Positions 56,432-64,000 of a DNA stretch of 64,000 bases are shown here, in pieces; the first letter of the stretch is position 1, and each line of letters starts with the position of its first letter. Made by a program: the position numbers and the translations under genes. The stretch is taken from the NCBI GenBank assembly GCA_035314825.1, contig DATFYX010000044.1, forward strand, positions 1 to 64,000. The letters are read 5' to 3'. The stretch is from Candidatus Eremiobacteraceae bacterium. GTDB lineage: Bacteria; Vulcanimicrobiota; Vulcanimicrobiia; Eremiobacterales; Eremiobacteraceae. The notes beneath the pieces are model-generated. The model saw only the letters and a program-made list of their open reading frames with translations. It ran no database searches and was not told the origin of the DNA.

Positions 56432-56434
56432 GAC

Positions 56435-57664
56435 ATGGCACTTACACTCGAAGGCGCGACACTCATTGACGGCACCGGCGCCGACCCGCTCGCTCACGCG
56501 AGCGTCGCGATCGACGGCGATACCATCGCGTCGGTCGGCAAGGGCGGCACGCGGCGAGCGGGCGGCCAAACCATCGACCTCGCGGGGCTCACGCTGCTGC
56601 CGGGTCTCATCGACGCGCACGCGCATCTCGGCTTGGTCACCGACTTCACGGCGGATCCCGGCGCGATGTCGTCGGCTGAGATCGCTGCGCGCACGTTCCG
56701 CAATTGCGAGCTGTGCATCGACGCGGGCTTCACGACCGTGCGCGATATGTGCGGCGTCGACGGCGGCCTGGCGCACACCGTGGCGAGCGGCCTGGTGCGC
56801 GGTCCACGCGTGTTCCCGTCCGGCGCGGCCATCGTGCAGACCGGCGGGCACGGCCACATCAGCGGACCGTATTGCCAGGTCGACCAGTTGTTGGAGTTTC
56901 CGGGCCTCGTGCAGATGATCGCGCTGTGCGACGGCGCCGACGCAGTGCGCCACCAGGCGCGCCTCAACTTCCGGCGCGGCGCCACGCAGCTAAAGGCGTT
57001 CATCAGCGGCGGCGTCGTGTCCACCACCGACCGGCTCGAAGACACGCAGCTCACGGTCGAAGAGCTGCGCGCGGCGGTGCTCGAAGCGCGCGCGCGGGAT
57101 ACGTACGTCTCCGGCCACGCGCACAATTGCCAAGCCATCATGAACGGCCTGGAGGCTGGGCTGGAATGCTTCGAGCACGGCACGATGCTCGACGAGAAGA
57201 CCGCAGCCGCGATGAAGCGCGCGGGTGCTGCGCTCGATCCGACCTTCGCCGTGTGCCGCCTCATGGCCGATTCCTGGCGCGAATGGAAACTGCCGGAATC
57301 GGTCGTGCCGCGCATCGAGCGCTGCGAGCAGATGATGTCCGACGCTGTCCGGATCGCGCGCGCTGCGGGCGTCCTCACCGGGTCGGGATCCGATCTGCTC
57401 GGTTCGGAGCAGAACCGCCGCGGACTCGAACTGGTCATCAAGGCCAAGATCCTGAGTCCGATGGAAGCGATCGTCTGCGCCACCCTGTCCAATGCGAAGA
57501 TCATGCGCCAAGACGCGCGCCTCGGTTCGGTCGAGAAAGGCAAACTCGCCGACGTCATCGCGGTCCGCGGCGATCCACTGGCGGAGCCGGCGCTCTTCGA
57601 CGACCCCACGCGAGTGGTGCTGGTCATCCAGGGCGGCAAGGTCCTCAAGAACTTGGTAGCATAG
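56435..57664 (+). CDS. Amidohydrolase, prolidase-like
   Basis: 409 residues of the metal-dependent amidohydrolase superfamily. Metal ligands: HAH in LIDAHAHLG, the bridging Lys in LKAFISGG, His in VSGHAHN, His in CFEHGT and Asp in GSGSD. Close in pattern to the Xaa-Pro/Xaa-Arg dipeptidase-type enzymes, which suits the divergent peptide-binding protein. ATG 56435 has GAGGG six bases upstream. Exact substrate unknown. Confidence 0.88.
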   Translation: MALTLEGATLIDGTGADPLAHASVAIDGDTIASVGKGGTRRAGGQTIDLAGLTLLPGLIDAHAHLGLVTDFTADPGAMSSAEIAARTFRNCELCIDAGFTTVRDMCGVDGGLAHTVASGLVRGPRVFPSGAAIVQTGGHGHISGPYCQVDQLLEFPGLVQMIALCDGADAVRHQARLNFRRGATQLKAFISGGVVSTTDRLEDTQLTVEELRAAVLEARARDTYVSGHAHNCQAIMNGLEAGLECFEHGTMLDEKTAAAMKRAGAALDPTFAVCRLMADSWREWKLPESVVPRIERCEQMMSDAVRIARAAGVLTGSGSDLLGSEQNRRGLELVIKAKILSPMEAIVCATLSNAKIMRQDARLGSVEKGKLADVIAVRGDPLAEPALFDDPTRVVLVIQGGKVLKNLVA

Positions 57665-57858
57665 AGCGCGGCCGGCCCGTCCCGCATATTCGAGGCCGCA
57701 TTTTCGGTACCGACGGCCGCGCATCGTCCGTACTGCCTCGGAAGCCCTGCCAATGGCCGTTCGGCTACTCTTGAGCCAGAGGTTGAGCGCGCAGCACGCG
57801 CGCCGCCTCCCGGTCGAGCCCAGCTCGCGCCGGCACTTGGTTCAAGGAGGTTCTCGCC

Positions 57859-58305
57859 ATGTCCAACAGCTCGATTCGTGTCTCTGCCGTCGTGGGTGCT
57901 GTCGTCTTGGCAGCGGCTATCGGCGCAGCGGCGATCCCGGCCAGCGCGGCCGGCACCATCACGCTCAGCGAGCTCGTCCCCGCAGCGCCGGCCTACGCGT
58001 TCGAGCCGGTCATCACGTCCGGCAAATGCGACATCGCCGACCAGCCCGCCCGCATCACCCGCTCCTATCCGGTCGAGTGGCCCGAAGTCGCGCAAGCTCA
58101 GGGCGTTCCTGACGCGAGCACGACCGTGCTGATCGATCTCGATTCTCGCGGCACGCTCATGAAGGCGGCGGTCGCCGATTCATCGGGCAACGGTCTCCTC
58201 GACGACGAAGCGCTGCTCGTGGTCCGCAGATCGGTCTACCAACCGGAGATCGAACACTGCAACCGCTTCGCGCGGGCCTACTTCATCAACGTGATGTTCG
58301 ACTGA
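57859..58305 (+). CDS. Secreted TonB C-terminal-like domain protein
   Basis: 148 residues: signal peptide to about 30, then a TonB C-terminal-like fold (TSGKCDIADQPARITRS, VLIDLDSRGTLMKAAVADSSGN, DDEALLVVRRSVYQPEI, two cysteines). Strong AAGGAGG site before the ATG. Such free domains occur in periplasm; role unknown. The 195 bp before it holds no gene. Confidence 0.78.
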   Translation: MSNSSIRVSAVVGAVVLAAAIGAAAIPASAAGTITLSELVPAAPAYAFEPVITSGKCDIADQPARITRSYPVEWPEVAQAQGVPDASTTVLIDLDSRGTLMKAAVADSSGNGLLDDEALLVVRRSVYQPEIEHCNRFARAYFINVMFD

Positions 58306-58337
58306 CCTGATACGTCGACGAACATCATGCACGACCA

Positions 58338-58369
58338 ACATCGCCGTCGGTAGCCACCGGCGGCGATGT
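58338..58369. terminator. Bidirectional hairpin between convergent genes
   Basis: ACATCGCCG (58338-58346) and CGGCGATGT (58361-58369) form a perfect 9-bp stem, extended by CGG/CCG inside. It ends one base before the stop of the DUF3052 gene. It has no T-run on either strand, so termination would be weak or Rho-dependent. Confidence 0.6.
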
Positions 58370-58804
58370 CTACGATCGTCCGCGATCGGCCAGCCGGTAG
58401 ACGAACTTGAGCCCGGACCAGGTCGCGTCCACCGCGCACACCTTGACGTCGACTAGGCCACCGTCGAGGCCGCAGTCGCGCACTTTGTTCTCATCGAGAT
58501 CGGTCGGCGCACCCGACGATCGCTTGGGCCAGCATATCCACAACGACCCGTCGCGCGCGAGCGCGCGTTTCCACCTCCCGAAGCTGCGCAGCAGGCGCGC
58601 GTGTTTGGTGGCGAAGGCGATGATCATGGGTGCGCCGCCGGCCAGGCGGCCGGCAAGACGGACGCCCGGCGGAAGCGTGCCCAGCGTGCGCTTGAAACCG
58701 GCCGGAGCGTTCACGATCGCGACGCGCTGGCCGGCCTTGATCCCGAGTTTCGCGGCGAGCGGCGTGCCGGAATAACCTGCGGCATCGCGCGCCTGTCGCG
58801 GCAC
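58370..58804 (-). CDS. DUF3052-like small protein
   Basis: About 144 residues. The segment SGTPLAAKLGIKAGQRVAIVNAP, followed by ADGSLWICWPK-like DGSLWICWPKRSSG and a C-terminal WSGLKFVYR, matches the DUF3052 family, function unknown. GTG at 58804 directly precedes the conserved start; longer reading runs through the VOC gene out of frame. Last gene of the hydroxylase operon. Confidence 0.8.
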   Translation of the reverse strand: MPRQARDAAGYSGTPLAAKLGIKAGQRVAIVNAPAGFKRTLGTLPPGVRLAGRLAGGAPMIIAFATKHARLLRSFGRWKRALARDGSLWICWPKRSSGAPTDLDENKVRDCGLDGGLVDVKVCAVDATWSGLKFVYRLADRGRS

Positions 58805-58814
58805 GTGTCCGGCG

Positions 58815-59294
58815 CTAGGTCTTGCTTGCCGCGCCGAAACGGCGAAGCTCCGCGTCGAGATCGAGCCGGCGCGTGGGCGCCTGCTTCTCGTACTCGCCCC
58901 ACTGCTCGCGCGGCACCATCCACATGACCTCGAACTCGTGGCCGTCGGGATCGACGCCGTACACCGATTTGGTCGCACCGTGATCGCTTTCGCCCGACAA
59001 CGCGCCGGCTTTGGCAAGCGCCTCGCGGGCCGCCGCGAGATCCTCGATCGCCGGCACTTCCCACGCCAGATGGAACAGGCCGACCGCGTTCCGCGCCGGC
59101 CGCACCGCTTGCGGGCCGAGCGCGAGAAAACCGAGATCGTGATGGTTGCGCGAGCCGGCCGCGCGCATGAACGCCATCTGGCGACCGGCGCGCCCGATCT
59201 CCTCGAATCCGAAGACGTCCTTGTAAAAGCCGACGGATCGATCGAGATCGGCCACGATCAGCACTGCGTGGTTAAGCCCCTTGATCGGTATCAT
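58815..59294 (-). CDS. VOC (glyoxalase/extradiol dioxygenase-like) protein
   Basis: 159 residues with two beta-alpha-beta-beta-beta modules: LNHAVLIVADLDRSVGFYKDVFGF and a second half with LFHLAWEV and DPDGHEFEVMW. Metal ligands His8 and Glu-type positions resemble catechol 2,3-dioxygenases and glyoxalases. Located 10 bp after the large hydroxylase subunit gene, so it may act on the same aromatic pathway. Confidence 0.86.
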   Translation of the reverse strand: MIPIKGLNHAVLIVADLDRSVGFYKDVFGFEEIGRAGRQMAFMRAAGSRNHHDLGFLALGPQAVRPARNAVGLFHLAWEVPAIEDLAAAREALAKAGALSGESDHGATKSVYGVDPDGHEFEVMWMVPREQWGEYEKQAPTRRLDLDAELRRFGAASKT

Positions 59295-59304
59295 CGATGA
59301 CGCC

Positions 59305-61770
59305 TCATACGGGCACGGGTGTCTTGGGCGGGACGGACGGGGCTTTCTTCAAGCGCAGCGTCGCGCCGCTTGACGCGTCGAGCGCTCGAAGCACTTTTTC
59401 GGCCGTGATCGGCGTCGAGTGCACGCGCGCCTTGATCGCGTCGGCCACCGCGTTCGCGATCGCCGGGATGACCGGATTGAGCGGCCCTTGGCCGGCTTCC
59501 TTGGCGCCGAACGGACCCTCGCGGTCGTCGGTCTCGATGATGATCGACTCGATCGGCGGCGTGTCGAGGCTGGTCAGTGTCTTGTAGTCGAGCAGATTCG
59601 GTATCTTGTGCTCGCCCGCCCGGAAGGGCCATTCTTCCATGAGCGCCTCGCCTAGGCCCATATACACGCCGCCCTCGATCTGCCCTTCGACCGAATCCGC
59701 GTTGATGCAGCGGCCGACGTCGTGCGCGAGCGTGATCTTCTCCACCCTGATCTCGCCGGTCTCAAGATCGACGTCGATCTCGGCGACGGCGACGCTGTAC
59801 GAATACGCAGGTGATGGGCCTACGCCCGAGCCTTTGTAACCGGCGGCAAGTTTGGGCGCCCAATACGACCCGACTGTCGCGATCGTGCCGTGCTCGGCCT
59901 CGGCCAGCTGCGCCGCTTCGATGAACGTCAGCGAACGCGACGTGTCGTCCAGATCGTACACGCGCCGCTGCGCCATGCCGATCTGCTCCGGCGCGATGCC
60001 CAGCTTCGCTGCGGCGGCGCCGGCGATGAGCGCGCGCGCTTTGCCGGCGGCCTCCCGCGCCGCGTTACCGGCCATGAACGTGACGCGGCTGGAGTACGAG
60101 CCTAAGTCCACGGGCGTGAGATCGGTGTCGCCGAAGCAGACGTGCACGTCCATGACGTCGATGCCCAACGTCTCCGCGGTGATCGCCGCGAGCATGTGCG
60201 TCGAACCTTGGCCGCAGTCGCTCGTGCCCGCGAAGATGGTGACGCCGCCGCCGCGGTCGACCTTGACGATCGCGCCTGACTGCGGCATGTCGTTCCAATA
60301 GATCGGCAAGCCGGCACCGCACAGATATGCGCTCGCCGCGATGCCGATGCCCTTGCCGCGCGCCATCGCGCCGCGCTTGCGCTTGTAGCCCGTCCGCTCG
60401 CTCGCCGCGTCGATGCATTCGCGCAAGCCGCACGAGGTGACGCGCAAGCCGTTGACGGTGTTGGTGTACGGATCCACCGCGATGCGCTTGCGGTACTCAG
60501 CCGCGTCGATCCCGAGCGCGTCGGCGATCTTATCGAGCTGATTCTCGAGCGCGAAGCGGGGTTGCGTCGTGCCGTGGCCGCGTTTGGGACCGCACGGCGG
60601 TTTGTTGGTGAACACGCGGCAGCCGTCGAACTTGTAAGCAGGCACTTTGTAGGTGACGCAGGTGAGCGCGCCGGTGTAGTAGGTTGTCGCCACGCCGTAG
60701 GACCCGTACGCGCCGCCATCGAGCCATGACTGCAGATGGATCGCGGTGATCGTGCCGTCGTTCTTGACGCCGGTCTTGAGCTTGAACTTGACCGGATGGC
60801 GGCCGCGGTGCGCGTAGAACACCTCTTGGCGCGTCAGCGCGATCTTCACCGGCCGGCCCGTGCGCCGCGCCAGAAACGCCGCCGCGAGCTCGTGCGCGAA
60901 CGGTTCCGTCTTGCCGCCGAAGCCGCCGCCGACCGGAGGCGCGATGATGCGCACCTGGCTGCCTGGCATGCCCAGCACCGCACACGCGATGCGGTGCAGA
61001 TAGTGCGGAGTCTGCGTGCCGCACCACAGCGTGAGTTTGCCGTCGCCGCCGTAGTGCGCGACGACCGCATGCTGCTCGATCGGCGCATGGGTGTTGCCTT
61101 CGAAGAAATACTCGTCTTCGAAGATGCGATCGGCGTGGGCGAAACCGGCCTCGACGTCGCCGAACTCAAGGTGTGCTTCCTTATGGACGTTGTTGGTGCG
61201 CCGCGGGTTCTCATGGATCTGCGGCAAGTCGTCGCGCAGCCCTTGCTCGATCGAGCCGATGGTCGGCAGCGGTTCGTACTCGACCTCGATCAGCTCGAGC
61301 GCCTCCTCGGCTGTCAGCTCGTCGTCGGCGACGATGCAGGCGATCGGGTCGCCGACGTAGCGCACTTTGTCGAGCGCCATGACCATCTCGTCGGGGCTTG
61401 ACGGCAGGATGCCGTAGCGCACCATGATATCCTGGCCGGTGGCGACGGCGACCACGCCTGGCAACTGCATGGCGCGCGTGGCGTCGATCTTCACGAGGCG
61501 CGCATGCGGCACCGTGCTGCGCAGCATCTTGCCATACAGCATGTTCGGCAAGAAGATGTCGTCGGCGAACTTGTCCTCGCCGGTGACGCGCGTGAAGCTG
61601 TCGCTCTTCGGCATCGCCTTGCCGACGACGTGGAAACCTTCGGGTTTGTCGGCCGGCGTCTGCGGCGCGCGCCGCGCGATCGACGTCGTCTCGCTCGAGC
61701 CGGTGAGCGGGCGCGCATCGCCGTCGGGATTGGTGGCGGTCGAGACCTGCGGGAGCTCTTCTTCTTTCAT
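59305..61770 (-). CDS. hcrA: Molybdopterin-binding large subunit of a Mo hydroxylase (HcrA-like)
   Basis: 821 residues of the xanthine oxidase family. N-terminal RVTGEDKFADDI, the molybdopterin segment PPVGGGFGGK, PKRGHGTTQPRFALEN, and the catalytic Glu in GAKEAGQGPLNP. It starts with a 55-residue flexible leader. ATG 61770 overlaps the small-subunit stop (ATGA). Together with the HcrB-type FAD subunit it suggests a 4-hydroxybenzoyl-CoA reductase-like enzyme or a relative. Maturation genes (YqeC-like, MocA-like, moaA) are elsewhere in this window. Confidence 0.9.
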   Translation of the reverse strand: MKEEELPQVSTATNPDGDARPLTGSSETTSIARRAPQTPADKPEGFHVVGKAMPKSDSFTRVTGEDKFADDIFLPNMLYGKMLRSTVPHARLVKIDATRAMQLPGVVAVATGQDIMVRYGILPSSPDEMVMALDKVRYVGDPIACIVADDELTAEEALELIEVEYEPLPTIGSIEQGLRDDLPQIHENPRRTNNVHKEAHLEFGDVEAGFAHADRIFEDEYFFEGNTHAPIEQHAVVAHYGGDGKLTLWCGTQTPHYLHRIACAVLGMPGSQVRIIAPPVGGGFGGKTEPFAHELAAAFLARRTGRPVKIALTRQEVFYAHRGRHPVKFKLKTGVKNDGTITAIHLQSWLDGGAYGSYGVATTYYTGALTCVTYKVPAYKFDGCRVFTNKPPCGPKRGHGTTQPRFALENQLDKIADALGIDAAEYRKRIAVDPYTNTVNGLRVTSCGLRECIDAASERTGYKRKRGAMARGKGIGIAASAYLCGAGLPIYWNDMPQSGAIVKVDRGGGVTIFAGTSDCGQGSTHMLAAITAETLGIDVMDVHVCFGDTDLTPVDLGSYSSRVTFMAGNAAREAAGKARALIAGAAAAKLGIAPEQIGMAQRRVYDLDDTSRSLTFIEAAQLAEAEHGTIATVGSYWAPKLAAGYKGSGVGPSPAYSYSVAVAEIDVDLETGEIRVEKITLAHDVGRCINADSVEGQIEGGVYMGLGEALMEEWPFRAGEHKIPNLLDYKTLTSLDTPPIESIIIETDDREGPFGAKEAGQGPLNPVIPAIANAVADAIKARVHSTPITAEKVLRALDASSGATLRLKKAPSVPPKTPVPV

Positions 61771-62246
61771 ATTCGTGTAGATGCGAGCTGGATCGCTTCG
61801 ATGATCTTGCTGTAGCCGGTGCAGCGGCACAGATTGCCGGCGATGGCCTCGCGAATCTCTTGCTCGGAAAGGTCGTGGCGTTGTTCCACCAACGCCGCGG
61901 CGGTCATCAGAAAACCCGGCGTGCAGTAGCCGCACTGCGCGGCGCCGCACTCCGCGAAGGCTTGCTGGATCGGGTGCAAGCGGCCGTCGTGCGCTAATCC
62001 CTCGACCGTGCGGATCGGATGGCCCTCCATCTCCACCGCCAACGCGAGGCACGACAGCACCGGCTGTTCGTCCACCAAGACGCAACACGCGCCGCAGTGG
62101 CCCATTTCGCAACCATGTTTTGTACCGGTGAGCCCGAGATCTTCGCGCAGCACTTCGAGCAGCGTCTTATTAGGATGAAACGCGACTTCGATCACCCGGC
62201 CGTTGATGGTGAGTTTGGCGAGTACTTTGGGAGGCGCTACCGTCAT
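61767..62246 (-). CDS. hcrC: Double [2Fe-2S] small subunit of the Mo hydroxylase (HcrC-like)
   Basis: 159 residues. Plant-type cluster Cys46, Cys51, Cys54, Cys66 and alpha-helical cluster Cys105, Cys108, Cys140, Cys142 (CGYCTPG and CRCTGY). Passes electrons between the molybdenum site and FAD. First gene of the minus-strand unit small-large-VOC-DUF3052; the FAD subunit is 5 kb downstream at 53808. Confidence 0.95.
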   Translation of the reverse strand: MTVAPPKVLAKLTINGRVIEVAFHPNKTLLEVLREDLGLTGTKHGCEMGHCGACCVLVDEQPVLSCLALAVEMEGHPIRTVEGLAHDGRLHPIQQAFAECGAAQCGYCTPGFLMTAAALVEQRHDLSEQEIREAIAGNLCRCTGYSKIIEAIQLASTRI

Positions 62247-62356
62247 CGAAAGCGTGCTGCTCCGTTCCGTGGGCCGAACGACCGTTCAGCCTGTACGCTC
62301 TACGTTACCTCAAAATTGATGACGGAGTCAACGCGGCCGCCCTCAAGGAAGCCCAG

Positions 62357-62400
62357 TCTAATATTTATAATTAGGCTACCCTAATCGCTTGTCTTAGGGT
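62357..62400 (+). promoter_or_regulatory. AT-rich promoter with overlapping TTAGG palindromes
   Basis: A perfect -10 hexamer TATAAT (62366-62371) lies inside CTAAT-7-ATTAG (62358-62374), followed by TTAGG-4-CCTAA (62371-62384) and ACCCTAA-9-TTAGGGT (62378-62384, 62394-62400). The last arm overlaps the AGGG ribosome site. The TTAGG/CCTAA arms resemble DtxR/IdeR-type iron boxes. No clear -35. This 45-bp stretch is much poorer in GC than the rest. Confidence 0.6.
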
Positions 62401-62407
62401 ATGCTGA

Positions 62408-63505
62408 ATGAAGGCGTTCCACCTGGCGCTGCTGATATGCGGCGCCGCAATGATGTTTCCGTCTCAATCGTCCGCGCTGCCGGTGTTCGCGCACCGCTAT
62501 GGTCTGACGTGCGAGGCATGCCATACGACCGTGCCTCACCTCAACGCCTTTGGCGCCGCGTTCTTGCGCGACGGCTTCCGGCCGCCGCCGGGCCTCCCGC
62601 TTGCGCCCGACGTCTTCCCGATCGCGCTCAAGGTCAATCTGCAGTACTCGAGCGAGCCGGACCCCAACGGCTTGCCTAAGGCGATCGTCGACGAGGTCGA
62701 GCTGCTAGCATCGGGCCCGGTCACGCCGCATGTCTCATATCGGCTCGAGCAATACATGGTCGATGGCGGCGAGCCCGGCCTCACCCGCGACGCGTGGCTG
62801 GAGTTCCTGAGCCGCCCGGCGTTCGGCGACACCGGATCGGCGTTGCGCGTCACCGCCGGCCAATTCACACTGCCGCTACCCGTCGATCCCGAGACGCAGC
62901 GCGAGACGATCAACCATTATCAGATCTTCGATCAGAAGGTCGGCGACGATCCCTTCGATTTCTTCAACGACGGGATGGGGATCGACATCGCCTACGGGCG
63001 CGAGACGGATGGCACGGTGGTCCATCTGATGGCGCTCAAGGGGCACGACCCGCAGTCGGGATTGCCGACGTCGGGCGTCGACTCAGACGCGTACGCGCAG
63101 ACGGGCGGCAAGACCGCCGTGTTCTCAGCGTATTACCACAGCGGCACGAGGCGCTTCGGCTCGGTCCTCGACCTCTTCAATAGACAAGGGCTGGGCGCCG
63201 ATCTCTTCATCGGCAAGGCGGAGGCCGATATCGTGGTGCAACAAGGCTTCGATAGCGCGGCGAATGCTGCGGGCGCTGCGGCGCGCAGTTCGGGCGGATT
63301 CGCACAAGTGCGCTGGGCCTTTTCGCCCGCCCTGACCGCGCTGTCGCGCTACGACAGCACCTACGATCCGTTCGCAGGCCTACAGCAATCGCTGACGACG
63401 ACACTGGTCATGAGGGTGCGGCGCAACGCCAAGGTCACTGTCGAAGACGTGTCAGCCGGCCATGGACATCAGACCTTCAACGCGGCGTTCCTGTTCGCGT
63501 ACTGA
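62408..63505 (+). CDS. Second Cyc2-like fused monoheme cytochrome / outer-membrane barrel protein
   Basis: 365 residues. Signal peptide (1-23), heme motif Cys35-x-x-Cys38-His39 in PVFAHRYGLTCEACH, then TVPHLNAFGAAFLRDGF and a barrel-like remainder ending in FNAAFLFAY, the aromatic C-terminus expected of outer-membrane barrels. It shares the N-terminal pattern with the protein at 26490-27677 although the barrels differ, so these are paralogues or swapped barrels. Start ATG 62408 follows AGGG. Candidate extracellular electron donor port, regulated by the TTAGG island upstream. Confidence 0.78.
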   Translation: MKAFHLALLICGAAMMFPSQSSALPVFAHRYGLTCEACHTTVPHLNAFGAAFLRDGFRPPPGLPLAPDVFPIALKVNLQYSSEPDPNGLPKAIVDEVELLASGPVTPHVSYRLEQYMVDGGEPGLTRDAWLEFLSRPAFGDTGSALRVTAGQFTLPLPVDPETQRETINHYQIFDQKVGDDPFDFFNDGMGIDIAYGRETDGTVVHLMALKGHDPQSGLPTSGVDSDAYAQTGGKTAVFSAYYHSGTRRFGSVLDLFNRQGLGADLFIGKAEADIVVQQGFDSAANAAGAAARSSGGFAQVRWAFSPALTALSRYDSTYDPFAGLQQSLTTTLVMRVRRNAKVTVEDVSAGHGHQTFNAAFLFAY

Positions 63506-63902
63506 CGACCTCGATCGGCGAGTCGTTCCGCGCGACACGCAGGCCGACCCACGTGACCGCGGCTCCGAACAGGATGACGAGCGCTTCAAGTACTTTCGAG
63601 ACGTGACCGTGCCGGTACTCGGGTCCGGCGAACAGCAGATCGTGGCCATGGATCACGATGGCGCCGACGCTCCATATCGCTCCCATGAGGGCCAGCAGCC
63701 ACGTGCCGGCGCGTCGTCCGTTTGCGGTCAGCGTGATGCCGGTGGTCTGCAGCGCGTACGCCAGCAGGAGCGCCAGAACGCTGGCCGGCAGCGGAATGCC
63801 GATGCGCTGGAGATCGCCATAGTGAAAATCCTCCAGCGCGTGCGGTAAGCTGACGATCATCAGCGCCACGGTGAGCGCGATCAGCCAAGCGCGGCTGATC
63901 AC
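63477..63902 (-). CDS. Four-helix membrane protein, unknown
   Basis: 141 residues with about four transmembrane helices (5-22, 38-56, 68-88, 100-122) and a basic C-terminus. No family recognised. Its 3' end overlaps the convergent Cyc2-like gene by 29 bp. Confidence 0.7.
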   Translation of the reverse strand: MISRAWLIALTVALMIVSLPHALEDFHYGDLQRIGIPLPASVLALLLAYALQTTGITLTANGRRAGTWLLALMGAIWSVGAIVIHGHDLLFAGPEYRHGHVSKVLEALVILFGAAVTWVGLRVARNDSPIEVVSTRTGTPR

Positions 63903-63918
63903 CGCGTGAGCCGTAGCC

Positions 63919-64000
63919 TCAGTCGGCGTAGCGGTCGATGAAGAAGGCGGCGTAGTAGGCTTCCCAGTGAGCGCCGGGCGCGTAGCTCTGCAGCTCCTTG
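63919..64000 (-). CDS. C-terminal end of an unidentified gene (cut by window)
   Basis: The minus strand is open from the window end to a TGA at 63921-63919 and codes for about 26 residues (ending HWEAYYAAFFIDRYAD). Too short to identify. Confidence 0.5.
   Translation of the reverse strand, partial: KELQSYAPGAHWEAYYAAFFIDRYAD

Overview
The window is about 64 kb of GC-rich, densely packed bacterial DNA, with gene-dense strands, frequent 4-bp ATGA/GTGA/TTGA overlaps and many GTG or TTG starts. The cell looks diderm (two predicted outer-membrane porin-cytochromes, lipoproteins, a TonB-like secreted domain) and aerobic (Rieske/cytochrome b complex and a ba3-type oxidase). Gene content and the lack of close matches I recognise fit an uncultivated high-GC lineage such as Eremiobacterota (WPS-2); that placement is my inference, not something the sequence proves.

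Layout. 0-5 kb: thiC (cut by the window start) behind a TPP riboswitch, divergent moaA, then a Rieske plus cytochrome b-c fusion operon. 5-12 kb: methyltransferase, a zinc-ribbon pseudopilin facing a normal pseudopilin, msrB, tRNA-Ser, acylphosphatase, and a minus-strand trio (IMPase, YqeC-like, MocA-like) that carries a dispersed palindromic repeat. 10.6-17.3 kb: class III aminotransferase, PRC/MgtE-N/CBS protein, PucR-type regulator, glutamine synthetase and a soluble two-component pair. 17.4-26.2 kb: phosphoketolase, acetate kinase, universal stress protein, a P-type ATPase and a convergent ADP-forming acyl-CoA synthetase/GNAT fusion, together an acetyl-phosphate/acetate/acetylation block. 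26.4-32.3 kb: a minus-strand respiratory operon (subunit IIa-like peptide, CoxB, CoxA, a free CuA cupredoxin, a Cyc2-like porin-cytochrome, terminator) preceded by a membrane GAF-GAF protein. 32-45 kb: RidA, TPR protein, lipoprotein, Fpg/MutM-like protein, beta-propeller, a second glutamine synthetase behind DnaA boxes and a terminator hairpin, GNAT, double retropepsin protein, phosphomannomutase, MFS transporter, NagA, asparaginase. 45-52.6 kb: the DUF4129-DUF4350-MoxR-DUF58 envelope cluster with SpoIIM and RDD proteins. 52.7-62.2 kb: a three-subunit molybdenum hydroxylase whose FAD subunit carries the 4-hydroxybenzoyl-CoA-reductase [4Fe-4S] cysteine spacing, interleaved with a peptide-binding protein, an amidohydrolase, VOC and DUF3052 proteins. 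62.4-64 kb: a second Cyc2-like porin-cytochrome behind an AT-rich island of TTAGG palindromes, and a small membrane protein.

The strongest candidates for something new are (1) the outer-membrane cytochrome / free CuA / ba3 oxidase operon, which reads as a complete route from an extracellular electron donor to oxygen, with a second copy of the porin-cytochrome under what looks like metal control; (2) a mobile-looking palindromic repeat that has inserted in frame into one gene and supplies the start codon of the next; and (3) an Ala in place of the near-invariant PEWY glutamate in cytochrome b. No phage, insertion sequence, CRISPR array or rRNA was seen.
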